Positions 6,536-14,173 of a stretch of 21,126 nucleotides of DNA are shown here, in pieces. Made by a program: the position numbers and the translations under genes. This DNA is from Acidimicrobiia bacterium (GTDB lineage: Bacteria; Actinomycetota; Acidimicrobiia; Spongiisociales; JAHEDJ01): the NCBI GenBank assembly GCA_030598025.1, contig JAUVQS010000012.1, forward strand, positions 1 through 21,126. The letters are read 5' to 3'. The notes below the pieces were generated by a model, which saw only the letters and a program-made list of their open reading frames with translations, made no database searches and was not told the DNA's origin. How positions within the stretch are numbered: position 1 is the stretch's first letter; the number at the start of each line of letters is the position of its first letter.

Positions 6536-7758
6536 CGTTTTCTCCCGTCGAAGATGCGATCAGGGCAATGGCCGACGGGGAGTTGGTCGTCGTGGTGGAT
6601 GACGCCGACCGCGAGAACGAGGGCGATCTGATAATTGCCGCCGAAATGGCTACTCCGGAGCGTATCGGATTCATGGTCCGGCATACGACCGGAATCATCT
6701 GTTTGCCGGCGCTCGGTGAACGCCTGGATGATCTGCACATTCCGATGATGGTGACGGAGAACACCGATCGACGTAACACCGCCTTCACCATATCGATCGA
6801 CTACCTGCATGGAACTACCACCGGTATCTCTCCGGGCGACAGGACGGCAACCATCAAGGCCGTGGTCGACACGGCGACGCGGCCGGAGGATCTTGGCCGC
6901 CCGGGGCACGTATTTCCCCTTCGCTACCGGCCGGGTGGGGTCCTGGTCCGGGCCGGCCATACCGAGGCGGCGATCGATCTTGCTCAGCTGGCCGGAATGT
7001 ATCCCGCCGCCGCTCTTGCCGAGATCGTTACGGACGATGGAGAACCGGCCCGGCTTCCCTTCCTGATTGAGTTCGCGGCAGAGCACGGCCTGGTGCTCAT
7101 ATCGATCGCAGATCTCATCGAGCACAGAAGAAAGCACGAGCGTCTCGTCTTTCGATCATCGGAAGCCCGGCTTCCGACCGCTTACGGCGAGTTCCGAGCC
7201 GTCGGCTATGAATCTCAGGTCGATGGTCGCGAGCACGTGGCGTTGGTGATGGGTGACGTTGACGGCAAGGAGAACGTCCTCGTCCGCGTCCACTCCGAGT
7301 GTGTGACCGGAGATACGTTCACGAGTCTGCGCTGTGATTGCGGGGTCCAACTGGGCGAAGCGATGCGGCGGATCGGAGTCGAGGGAGAGGGAGTGCTTCT
7401 CTATATCCGGGGCCACGAAGGTCGGGGGATCGGACTGGTTCACAAGCTCGCCGCCTATGCCCTGCAAGACCAGGGAAGGGATACCGTCGACGCCAATCTC
7501 GAACTGGGTTTCCCGGCCGATGCGCGTGATTACGGAGTCGGTGCTCAGATCCTGAGCGATCTGGGGGTTACGACAATGCGGTTGATGACGAATAACCCAA
7601 CGAAGAGAGCAGGAATCGAAGGCTACGGGCTGACGATTACCGAGAGCGTTCCGCTCGAGGCAGCGCCGAATCCGGAGAACCTGGACTACTTGAGAGCCAA
7701 GGTCGACAGGATGGGTCACCTGCTCCATTTGCCGGAACGCGACGATGCGCCTGCGTGA
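6532..7758 (+). CDS. ribBA: Bifunctional 3,4-dihydroxy-2-butanone-4-phosphate synthase / GTP cyclohydrolase II
   Basis: Supplies both starting intermediates of riboflavin synthesis: a four-carbon unit from ribulose-5-phosphate and a pyrimidine from GTP. The RibB domain (about 1-200) has DDADRENEGDLI (23-34), RHTTGIIC (50-57), HGTTTGISPGDRTATIK (93-109) and GHVFPLRYRPGGVLVRAGHT (125-144). The RibA domain (about 205-405) has the zinc cysteines C257, C268 and C270 in SEC...LRCDC, the catalytic YIRGHEGRGIGL (291-302) and MTNNPTKRAGIEGYGL (352-367). Both active sites look intact. The 408-residue length fits the fused form common in Actinobacteria. It overlaps ribE by ATGA and ribH by 14 nt. Confidence 0.96.
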   Translation: MTFSPVEDAIRAMADGELVVVVDDADRENEGDLIIAAEMATPERIGFMVRHTTGIICLPALGERLDDLHIPMMVTENTDRRNTAFTISIDYLHGTTTGISPGDRTATIKAVVDTATRPEDLGRPGHVFPLRYRPGGVLVRAGHTEAAIDLAQLAGMYPAAALAEIVTDDGEPARLPFLIEFAAEHGLVLISIADLIEHRRKHERLVFRSSEARLPTAYGEFRAVGYESQVDGREHVALVMGDVDGKENVLVRVHSECVTGDTFTSLRCDCGVQLGEAMRRIGVEGEGVLLYIRGHEGRGIGLVHKLAAYALQDQGRDTVDANLELGFPADARDYGVGAQILSDLGVTTMRLMTNNPTKRAGIEGYGLTITESVPLEAAPNPENLDYLRAKVDRMGHLLHLPERDDAPA

Positions 7759-8200
7759 AATCGAAGGCAGCGCCGACGGGTCTGGTCTGCGGATCGGGAT
7801 CGCCGTATCGACGTTCAACGAGACCATCACCGGTGCGCTGCTGGATGGAGCCGTCGACGCTCTCGAGGGTGCCGGCGTTGAGGAGTGCACAGTTGTGCGG
7901 GTTCCCGGTGCCCTGGAGTTGGGTACCGCGATACAGCGACTTGTCGCCGATCACGACGCGGTAATAGCAATCGGAGCGGTGATCGAGGGCGAAACGGATC
8001 ACTATGAGCACGTCGCTTCTCAAACTTCGGTGGCCATCACCGAATTGGCCCTTTCGTCTGGTGTTCCCATCGCCAACGCCGTCCTGACGGTCCGCGAGTT
8101 GGGTCATGCTCTAGATCGAAGCCTCCCCGGACCCGGCAACAAGGGAGCAGAGGCCGCACGAGCAGCAATCGAGATGGCGAATATCCTGAAAGGGATCTAA
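7745..8200 (+). CDS. ribH: 6,7-dimethyl-8-ribityllumazine synthase
   Basis: Condenses the RibB and RibD products into lumazine, the substrate of riboflavin synthase, usually in a hollow capsid-like or pentameric assembly. The 151-residue protein has RIGIAVSTFNE (16-26), VPGALELG (53-60), the catalytic GAVIEGETDHYEHV (77-90, His86) and GNKGAEAA (131-138). The loop before NKG reads DRSLPGPG, somewhat different from the usual RAG pattern, but the phosphate-binding region is otherwise preserved. The start lies 14 nt inside ribBA. It is the last gene of the riboflavin operon; array D and two hairpins follow. Confidence 0.94.
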   Translation: MRLREIEGSADGSGLRIGIAVSTFNETITGALLDGAVDALEGAGVEECTVVRVPGALELGTAIQRLVADHDAVIAIGAVIEGETDHYEHVASQTSVAITELALSSGVPIANAVLTVRELGHALDRSLPGPGNKGAEAARAAIEMANILKGI

Positions 8201-8206
8201 CCCGGA

Positions 8207-8306
8207 CGTATTCCGTACAACGTATTCCGTACCACGTATGGGCTAGGCACCATCGTTGTACGTTGTACGTTGTACGTTGTACGTTGTACGTTGTACGTTG
8301 TACGTC
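8207..8306. repeat. Heptanucleotide array D (GTATTCC/GTACAAC and GTACGTT units)
   Basis: GTA or GTAC cores occur at 8208, 8215, 8222, 8229 and 8236. After a 15-bp break (8243-8257) they resume at 8258, 8265, 8272, 8279, 8286, 8293 and 8300, each 7 bp apart. The second half is an almost perfect run of GTACGTT, the most homogeneous array in the window. The first half contains 8214-8231, the exact reverse complement of 344-361 in array B. Reading frames through it give RTTYNVQ peptide repeats on the minus strand, which are artefacts. Confidence 0.95.
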
Positions 8307-8316
8307 CTCGCCACAG

Positions 8317-8368
8317 AGTTGTCGGCCAAAGGCCGAGAACTCGAATGGGTCGAGCGAAAGCTCGACCC
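8317..8368 (+). terminator. Two consecutive hairpins after the riboflavin operon
   Basis: The first hairpin pairs TCGGCC (8322-8327) with GGCCGA (8331-8336) around AAA, with flanking AGTT/AACT pairs. The second is a perfect 9-bp stem GGGTCGAGC/GCTCGACCC (8347-8355 with 8360-8368) closed by a GAAA tetraloop and followed by ATTGCTCTTT. The T content downstream is modest, so this is a probable but imperfect intrinsic terminator for the rib operon. Confidence 0.5.
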
Positions 8369-8371
8369 GCA

Positions 8372-8399
8372 TTGCTCTTTCCGGCTCGGCTCGTATACT
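8372..8399 (+). promoter_or_regulatory. Promoter of the infC-rpmI-rplT operon
   Basis: TTGCTC (8372-8377) and TATACT (8394-8399) are separated by 16 bp. TATACT is a strong -10 hexamer. Transcription would start near 8406, giving a leader of about 130 nt before infC. Confidence 0.6.
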
Positions 8400-8485
8400 G
8401 CCGTCGAACAATTGAGAAGCAAGAGGAGGCATGCTGCTTCCCACCCGGCCACGCAGGCGTGCGCCGCGGTCGAACACTACGACTG

Positions 8486-8515
8486 ATGCAGCAATCTCTT
8501 CTTTGCTGCATTTTT
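8486..8515 (+). terminator. Intrinsic terminator in the infC leader (attenuator candidate)
   Basis: ATGCAGCAA (8486-8494) and TTGCTGCAT (8503-8511) form a perfect 9-bp stem with an 8-nt loop, followed directly by five T residues (8511-8515). It lies downstream of the infC promoter and just before the infC ribosome site, so it can only terminate the infC leader transcript. This is the layout of an attenuator. In Bacillus the same operon is controlled by leader attenuation through L20; whether L20 acts here is inference. Confidence 0.75.
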
Positions 8516-8522
8516 CTCGTAG

Positions 8523-8538
8523 AGGAGGTCACGAGATC
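8523..8538 (+). promoter_or_regulatory. Ribosome binding site and AUC start codon of infC
   Basis: A full AGGAGG (8523-8528) stands 7 bases before ATC at 8536-8538. That ATC is codon one of the conserved IF-3 N terminus (IAEPRVNN). There is no ATG, GTG or TTG at the expected place. Confidence 0.75.
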
Positions 8539-9372
8539 GCCGAACCACGCGTGAACAACGCAATCAGGGCAAGAGAGGTGCGCGTCGTCGCACCTGATGG
8601 CTCGCAGGTCGGAGTGAAGAAGCTCGAGGAGGCACTATGGCTGGCAGACCAGCTTGGTCTCGATCTGGTGGAAGTCGCTCCGGACGCGAGGCCGCCCGTG
8701 TGTCGCATGATGGACTACGGCAAATACAAGTACGAGCAGTCCGTCAAACAGCGCGAGGCCCGCAAGAAGCAGACGAGAACGGTGATCAAAGAGGTGAGGC
8801 TTCGTCCTCGCATTGGTGAACATGACTTCCAGATAGTTCGGCGAAGAGCTGAACAGTTCCTCTGCGAAGGGGACAAGGTCAAGGTAACCGTCCGATTCAG
8901 AGGGCGCGAGAACGAACGTCCCGAGTTGGGGCACCGGCTGGCGCAAAGGCTTTTCGAAGAGCTCGAGGATCTCGCGATCGTTGAGCAGTCCGCCCGAAAG
9001 GATGGTCGGACCATGACGATGGTCATGGCACCGACGAGGAAGGCCCTGGATATTGCCGTGGCGGCGAAGGAAGCATCGGCTGCTCGACGTTCCGGAAGGG
9101 GCGCTCGCAGGGCAGAGGGCCAGCGTGAGAGTGGGGCGGTCGACGATGCCGAAGCCGTTGGCGACGCTGATCTGCCGGCCGCAGATGATGCGGTTGATCA
9201 GGTGGTCAACGACGCGGATGTGGCGGGCGTAGACGATGTGGTTGATCAAGGGGTTGGCGAGACCGCCTCGTCGGACGATGACGAACTGGTTGAAGAGGTC
9301 GCCGGCGATACAGATGTGCCCGACGAGGGCGATGCAGCAGAGGTAAATGACGAACCAGGCGATGGCGACTGA
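8536..9372 (+). CDS. infC: Translation initiation factor IF-3 with acidic C-terminal tail
   Basis: Binds the 30S subunit and checks start-codon and initiator-tRNA pairing. The core (1-180) has EPRVNNAIRAREVRVV, the linker MMDYGKYKYEQSVKQ (58-72), KEVRLRPRIGEHDF (85-98) and the C-terminal domain with FRGREN (121-126). I place the start at ATC 8536 because it follows an ideal Shine-Dalgarno and matches the family's N terminus; infC is known for rare AUU/AUC starts used in self-regulation. An in-frame ATG at 8431 would add 35 residues, but its AGGAGG is only 1 base away and the extension is encoded by the attenuator hairpin. Residues 183-198 are basic and 201-278 strongly acidic, rich in DD, DAD and VDQ. 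This tail is absent from short IF-3 and seems to be a lineage-specific disordered extension. Confidence 0.9.
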   Translation: MAEPRVNNAIRAREVRVVAPDGSQVGVKKLEEALWLADQLGLDLVEVAPDARPPVCRMMDYGKYKYEQSVKQREARKKQTRTVIKEVRLRPRIGEHDFQIVRRRAEQFLCEGDKVKVTVRFRGRENERPELGHRLAQRLFEELEDLAIVEQSARKDGRTMTMVMAPTRKALDIAVAAKEASAARRSGRGARRAEGQRESGAVDDAEAVGDADLPAADDAVDQVVNDADVAGVDDVVDQGVGETASSDDDELVEEVAGDTDVPDEGDAAEVNDEPGDGD

Positions 9373-9383
9373 CGGAGGATGCT

Positions 9384-9578
9384 ATGCCGAAGATGAAAAC
9401 ACACAAAGGAACCCAGAAACGGTTCAAAGTAACGGGATCCGGGAAGGTCCGTCGCCGCCAATCCGGCCGCGGCCACCTGAAAACGGCCAAGGGAGTGAAT
9501 CGCTACCGCCGCCTTTCCGGGGATGCAGATCTGTCCAAGGGTGACGAGAAGCGCATCAAACGGCTGCTGGGACGCTAG
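9384..9578 (+). CDS. rpmI: 50S ribosomal protein L35
   Basis: The small basic protein of 64 residues begins MPKMKTHKGTQKRFKVTGSG, the standard L35 N terminus, and includes RGHLKTAKGVNRYRRL. It is a component of the large ribosomal subunit. GGAGG at 9374-9378 lies five bases before the ATG. It sits 11 bases after infC and 11 before rplT, the near-universal infC-rpmI-rplT arrangement. Confidence 0.97.
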   Translation: MPKMKTHKGTQKRFKVTGSGKVRRRQSGRGHLKTAKGVNRYRRLSGDADLSKGDEKRIKRLLGR

Positions 9579-9589
9579 GAGAACGAGTC

Positions 9590-9946
9590 ATGGCACGAGT
9601 TAAACGCGCCGTCAACGGCCACAAGAAGCGCCGCAAGGTGATGGAGCGGGCCAAGGGGTACACGGGGGCGAGAAGCCGCCGGTATCGCGCCGCCCGTGAG
9701 CAGACAATGCACGCGATGCAGGATTCTTACAGCGACCGGAGGGCCCGCAAGGGCGACTTCCGCCGTCTGTGGATCAGTCGCATCAACGCCGCCGCCCGTC
9801 AGAATGGCACGACCTACAGCCGGCTGATCGCAGGTTTGAAAGCTGCAGATATCGAGGTCGATCGAAAGATGCTGGCCGATATGGCAGTCAATGATCCCGA
9901 AGCATTCGGGCAGCTTGTCGAGGTTGCCACCGCCGGCAACAGCTGA
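9590..9946 (+). CDS. rplT: 50S ribosomal protein L20
   Basis: The 118-residue basic protein begins MARVKRAVNGHKKRRKVMER. It contains AKGYTGARSRRYRAAREQTM and RRLWISRINAAARQNGTTYS, both hallmarks of L20, and ends with the usual DPEAFGQLVE helix. L20 is needed early in assembly of the 50S subunit. In Bacillus and enterobacteria it also represses its own operon, so it is the natural candidate ligand for the leader structure upstream of infC. An AGGAGAACGAGTC segment precedes the ATG and supplies the ribosome site. Confidence 0.97.
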   Translation: MARVKRAVNGHKKRRKVMERAKGYTGARSRRYRAAREQTMHAMQDSYSDRRARKGDFRRLWISRINAAARQNGTTYSRLIAGLKAADIEVDRKMLADMAVNDPEAFGQLVEVATAGNS

Positions 9947-9951
9947 GATTG

Positions 9952-10704
9952 ATGATGGAGCCGGTCCGCTCGCCTCGCAATCAACGCGTGGCTGCTGCGG
10001 CCCGGCTTCGTCGCGTCCGTGAACGAAGATCCACGGGCCTGACCCTCCTCGAGGGTCCGAATCTCCTGGAGGCGGCTGCCCGGGGAGGCGCGGAGGTGTT
10101 GTCTGTGTTTGCGCTCGCCGAAGACGCCGCCGCCCTAACACTCGCGGAAGGCTCCGGGTACGAACTGACGGTGGTCACGGAGGCGGTCCTGGATAGGTTG
10201 GCCCCCTCGCAACATCCCAGAGGGCCGGTGGCGGTAATGGCCGTTCCGTCGCCGGTGGTGATCGAGGATCGGAATGCCGTAGTCCTGTGGGGGATTGGGG
10301 ACCCGGGGAACGCCGGAACACTGATCAGAACTGCGGCAGCTTTCGGGTTCGGCGTGGTATTCGGCCCAGGTTCCGTCGACCCGTGGAATCCAAAGGTGCT
10401 TCGAGCAGCTGCCGGAGCTCATTTCTCTGCTCCGATCGAGTCGGGCCTCGAGACGGTCGCGGACCTCGAGAGACGGGGCTTCCGAACGGTCGCATCGGTC
10501 GTCGGTGGGGGAGTGGCCCCGACTTCGATCGAACCGGCGGATCGGTCGGCTCTCTTCATTGGCGATGAAGCCAACGGACTGCCGGATTCGATCACCGACG
10601 CCTGCCATCTCCATGTCACCATTCCAATGAACGCCGGTCTGGAGAGCCTCAATGCATCGGTAGCCGGTTCAATCTTGATGTATGAGTTGGCCGCCAGGCA
10701 TTGA
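9952..10704 (+). CDS. TrmH/SpoU-family RNA 2'-O-methyltransferase
   Basis: Likely transfers a methyl group from SAM to a ribose 2'-OH in rRNA or tRNA. The N-terminal substrate-binding domain (about 1-95) has SPRNQRVAAAARL and LLEGPNLLEAA. The C-terminal SPOUT domain has the three knot motifs: DPGNAGTLIRTAAAFG (117-132), LFIGDEANGLP (201-211) and IPMNAGLESLNASVAGSIL (224-242). The length of 250 is typical. The start is ambiguous among TTG 9949, ATG 9952 and ATG 9955; none has a clear Shine-Dalgarno, and the gene begins within 10 bases of the rplT stop. A methylase between rplT and pheS is standard in Actinobacteria. The exact RNA target cannot be read from sequence. Confidence 0.9.
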   Translation: MMEPVRSPRNQRVAAAARLRRVRERRSTGLTLLEGPNLLEAAARGGAEVLSVFALAEDAAALTLAEGSGYELTVVTEAVLDRLAPSQHPRGPVAVMAVPSPVVIEDRNAVVLWGIGDPGNAGTLIRTAAAFGFGVVFGPGSVDPWNPKVLRAAAGAHFSAPIESGLETVADLERRGFRTVASVVGGGVAPTSIEPADRSALFIGDEANGLPDSITDACHLHVTIPMNAGLESLNASVAGSILMYELAARH

Positions 10705-10732
10705 CTTAGCGACCAGTCGCTACGACTACTCT
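10701..10732 (+). promoter_or_regulatory. Weak candidate promoter for pheST
   Basis: TTGACT (10701-10706) overlaps the methylase stop codon, and TACTCT (10727-10732) is a possible -10, but their spacing of 20 bp is long. If real, transcription would start within a few bases of the pheS ATG, making the message nearly leaderless; no Shine-Dalgarno is present there. A small AGCGA/TCGCT hairpin lies between the elements. Confidence 0.3.
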
Positions 10733-10742
10733 GTTCGATCCG

Positions 10743-11777
10743 ATGGAATCATTAGACCAACTCCTCATCCAGGCTTCGGCGCGCATTGACGAAGCCGATG
10801 ATCTGGAGATCCTGGCATCGCTCGAATCCGAGCTGGTGGGTAAGAAGTCCTTCATCGCTTCGACGCGACGCGGCCTCGGCCGGCTTCCATCGGAGGAGCG
10901 TCCGATCGTGGGTGCGCAAGTCCACGAGGTGCAAACCCGGCTACAGCAGCTCATTGACGATCGCAGGGCGGTCCTTCAACGAGAAGCAGAGGATCGACTC
11001 CTGGAGCAAGACAGAGTCGATGTGACGATCGAGGGCTACGAGCCACCGGTTGGCATGCATCATCTCCTCACCCAGACGGTCGACGAGGTCGTCGACATCT
11101 TCACCAGCCTCGGTTATCGGGTGGCCTCGGGGCCCGAGGTTGAACTCGGCTGGTACAACTTCGATGCCCTCAATACCCCCCCGACCCACCCGAGTCGCCT
11201 CGAAAGTGACACCCTGTATGTCGAATACGGGGATTCCTCGGATGAGATGCTGCTTCGCACGCATACGTCGCCGATGCAGGCTCGCTATATGGAGAAACAT
11301 GATCCACCCGTCTACGTGGTAGTGCCGGGCCGTACCTTCCGGGCTGATGCGTTGGATGCCACCCATTCGCCCGTCTTCTTTCAGATCGAGGGCTTAGCTG
11401 TGGACGAGGACATCACCTTCGGCGACCTGAAAGGCACTCTGGCGCATTTCGCCCGTGAGTTCTTCGGCTCCGAGCGGAAGATCCGGTTGCTCCCGCACTT
11501 CTTCCCCTTCACCGAACCGTCGGCCGAGATGCACGTCTCCTGTTTCGCCTGCGACGGGTCGGGTTGTCGGGTTTGTAGCGGATCCGGATGGATCGAGTTG
11601 ATGGGTTGCGGAATGGTCGATCCGAATGTCCTGGAAGCAGTCGGATACGACCCCCAACGGCTCTCCGGTTTCGCCTTCGGGATGGGCGCAGAGCGGATCG
11701 CCATGGTGCGCCACGGAGTCAATCACATCAAACATTTCTATGAGAACGACCTTCGGGTACTGAGGCAGTTCTCGTGA
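10743..11777 (+). CDS. pheS: Phenylalanine--tRNA ligase alpha subunit
   Basis: Catalytic subunit of the alpha2-beta2 synthetase that charges tRNA-Phe. The N-terminal 90 residues are a charged helical region of the tRNA-binding coiled-coil type. The class II core carries motif 1 around ASGPEVELGWYNFDALNTPP (128-147), motif 2 PGRTFRADALDATHSPVFFQ (195-214) and motif 3 GFAFGMGAERIAM (309-321). A cysteine cluster (C267, C270, C275, C278) sits before GWIELMGCGMV, as in many bacterial PheS. Length 344 is normal. The upstream gap is only 38 bases with no Shine-Dalgarno. The stop overlaps the GTG start of pheT (GTGA). Confidence 0.96.
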   Translation: MESLDQLLIQASARIDEADDLEILASLESELVGKKSFIASTRRGLGRLPSEERPIVGAQVHEVQTRLQQLIDDRRAVLQREAEDRLLEQDRVDVTIEGYEPPVGMHHLLTQTVDEVVDIFTSLGYRVASGPEVELGWYNFDALNTPPTHPSRLESDTLYVEYGDSSDEMLLRTHTSPMQARYMEKHDPPVYVVVPGRTFRADALDATHSPVFFQIEGLAVDEDITFGDLKGTLAHFAREFFGSERKIRLLPHFFPFTEPSAEMHVSCFACDGSGCRVCSGSGWIELMGCGMVDPNVLEAVGYDPQRLSGFAFGMGAERIAMVRHGVNHIKHFYENDLRVLRQFS

Positions 11778-14172
11778 AGATCTCCTTGCGCTGGCTTGAA
11801 GAGTACGTGGATGTCCCGACGAGCGACCCGATCGAAGTCGAGGCGGTCTTTGCCTCGCTCGGACACGAGGTCGAGGGGTATGAGGTTCTCGAGGTCCCCT
11901 TCTCGAAGGTTGTGGTCGGCAGAGTGATCGAGATCGAGAAACACGCCGATGCCGATCGCCTCCGGTTCTGTCGCGTCGATCTGGGCGAAGATGAGCTCCA
12001 GGAGATTGTCTGCGGTGCATGGAATTTCGAGGTGGGCGACGTCGTGCCGGTTTCGGTTCCGGGTGCGGTTCTGGCCGGTGGGTTGGAAGTCGGGGTGCGA
12101 GCCATCCGCGGTGTGACCTCGCACGGGATGATTTGTTCGGCTGCCGAGTTGGGTCTGGGCGAGGATCAAGCCGGCATCATGGTCCTCGATCCGAGCACGC
12201 CGATCGGGTCGGACTTCGCTGATCAGGTTCCGCTTCCGGATGTCGTGTTCGACGTCTCCATTACTCCAAATCGACCAGACGCCATGTCGGTGGTCGGCCT
12301 GGCCCGGGAGTTCGCCGCCTACTACCAAACCGAGGTGAGGATGCCGGAGGCCGAGCCGGCAACAGTCGATCGCCCTTCGGCGGTCGGGGTGACGATCGAA
12401 GATGTGATCGGGTGCCCCCGATATGTGGGCCGAGAGGTCGACGGCGTAAGGATCGGTCCGTCCCCATTGTGGATGCAGCAACGTTTGCGTGCGTCCGATG
12501 TTCGACCGATCAACAACGTGGTCGACATCACGAACTATGTGCTTCTCGAACTGGGCCAACCACTACATGGATTCGACCTCGACAAGGTCGCAGACGAGAA
12601 GATCATCGTGCGCAGAGCACGGGCCGGCGAAACCCTCACCACGCTCGACGGGGTTGAGCGCGACCTCGACGTTCTCGACCTGATGATTTGTGACGGCGAG
12701 AGCATCGTGGCGTTCGCCGGAATCATGGGTGGTGAACAGTCGGAAGTCACGGACGCGACGAGTCGCGTCTTGATCGAGGCCGCCCACTTCCATCCGCCGT
12801 CTGTGATGTTCTCTTCGAAGCGCCATGCCCTTCGCACCGAAGCTTCCGCCAGATTCGAACGTGGAGTTGACCCGAACCTTTGCGCGCTGGCCGCGGCCAG
12901 GGCCGCGCACTTGATGGTTGAACTGGCGGGCGGAGAGGCATTCGCCGACGTCAAAGACGTTTATCCATCGATCATTGCACCATGGCAGGTCGATCTCGAA
13001 GTTGAGGAGATCGAGCGGATTCTCGGGATCCCCTTCGCGGCCGAGACCGTCGCTGAGTTGCTGGTACGGCTGGGGATGAAGGTCGAAGGCTCTTCGCCGC
13101 TCCGGGTAACAGTCCCGACCAACCGACCCGACCTCACCCGCTCCGTGGACCTCATCGAAGAGGTGGCGCGGTTGTACGGCTACGACCGGTTCCCGGAGAC
13201 ACTTCGAACCGGCCCGTCCGGCGGTTTGTCCAACGCCCAGAAGCGAGATCGCCGGATCCGCGAGATCATGGTCGGGCTGGGGCTCCATGAGGCGCAGACG
13301 ATGTCGTTTCTCGGTCAGAGCGAACTCGATGCCATGAATCTGCCGGATCATGATCCACGGCGGGCAGCCATCCGGGTACGTAAGCCGCTTCGCGAAGAGG
13401 AGGCGTTTCTCAGATCCACTCTGCTGCCCAACCTGCTCAAGGCAGTCCAGTACAACGTGTCGCATGGCATGCCCGACGTCGGGCTCTTCGAGGTTGGTAA
13501 GGCATTCCTGGCAGAACCGGATAGCGAAGATCCGCGGATTCCGCACCAACCCACCCACCTGGCGTTTGCGATGGTCGGTCGCAGCGGGCCCGGCGGATTG
13601 CACGCATCCCTTCGTCCGACGGACGCCTACACGGCGACCGGCGTGGTGCGCGCACTGCTGGAGGCTCTCGGTCTCCGGGCCGAGATCCGCCAGGTTGCGT
13701 CCGACGGGTTTCATCCCGGACGGTCGGCGGAGGTGTACATGGGCGAACAACTCATCGGCGTTGCCGGGGAACTTCATCCGGCGGTCGGAAGAGCCTTCGG
13801 CCTAGAGGGTCGAGCGCCGCTGCCGAGCTCGATCTGGCGGGTTTGGTGGCAGACCGCGACTGGTGGCAACTCGAGGCACCCAGCACATATCCGCGGGTGG
13901 AGTTCGACCTGGCGTTCATCCTCGACGAGTCGACCTCGGCGGAAAGTGTCGTTCGATCGGCATCGAGTTCTGCAGGGGATTGGCTCGAAGAAATCTTCGT
14001 GTTTGATGAGTTCCGCGGAGGTTCTCTGGGTGAAGGCAAGAAGAGCCTGGCACTGCGTCTGATCTTCCGGGCATCAGATCACACATTGACCAACGAAGAG
14101 GTAACCCCGCATCGTGAGAGAATCATCGCCGCAGTGGCTGATGCCACCGGCGGTCGACTGAGAGGTACTTGA
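11774..14172 (+). CDS. pheT: Phenylalanine--tRNA ligase beta subunit, interrupted by a frameshift near 13815
   Basis: Structural and editing subunit of PheRS. The GTG start overlaps pheS. The first frame gives the tRNA-binding OB domain (about 40-150), the B3/B4 editing domain (about 210-385, with PINNVVDITNYVLLELGQP), the B5 domain (about 405-475) and most of the core. It reads correctly to GELHPAVGRAFGLEGRA (near 13816), then becomes nonsense and stops at 14062. The other frame resumes with AAELDLAGLVADRDWWQLEA and carries the full FDX-ACB anticodon-binding domain (STYPRVEFDLAFI ... EEVTPHRERIIAAV) to TGA at 14170-14172. Restoring one base yields about 800 residues, the family length. No slippery heptamer is visible. 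A single-base deletion, real or from sequencing, is the simplest reading. Confidence 0.9.
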
Positions 14173-14173
14173 T

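Noticed and set aside
6238..7137. Minus-strand open frame (299 codons) across ribE and ribBA
   Set aside because: Both sense genes are complete with intact motifs; the antisense product has no family signature.
8207..8306. CRISPR array
   Set aside because: Units are 7 bp without spacers between repeats, and no cas genes are nearby.
8197..8532. Repeat-encoded proteins with RTTYNVQ units on the minus strand
   Set aside because: A 7-bp tandem repeat without stops is open in several frames and yields a 7-residue periodic peptide; no start site or conserved flank supports a gene.
8431..8535. N-terminal extension of IF-3 from ATG 8431
   Set aside because: Shine-Dalgarno spacing is only 1 base, the added 35 residues are encoded by the terminator hairpin, and IF-3 normally starts at the EPRVN region.
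12563..13777. Long minus-strand open frame (404 codons) inside pheT
   Set aside because: It is antisense to well-conserved PheT domains, shows no recognisable motif, and results from GC-rich codon bias.
13808..13825. Programmed -1 ribosomal frameshift in pheT
   Set aside because: No X-XXY-YYZ slippery heptamer or obvious stimulatory pseudoknot is visible; a one-base deletion explains the data more simply.
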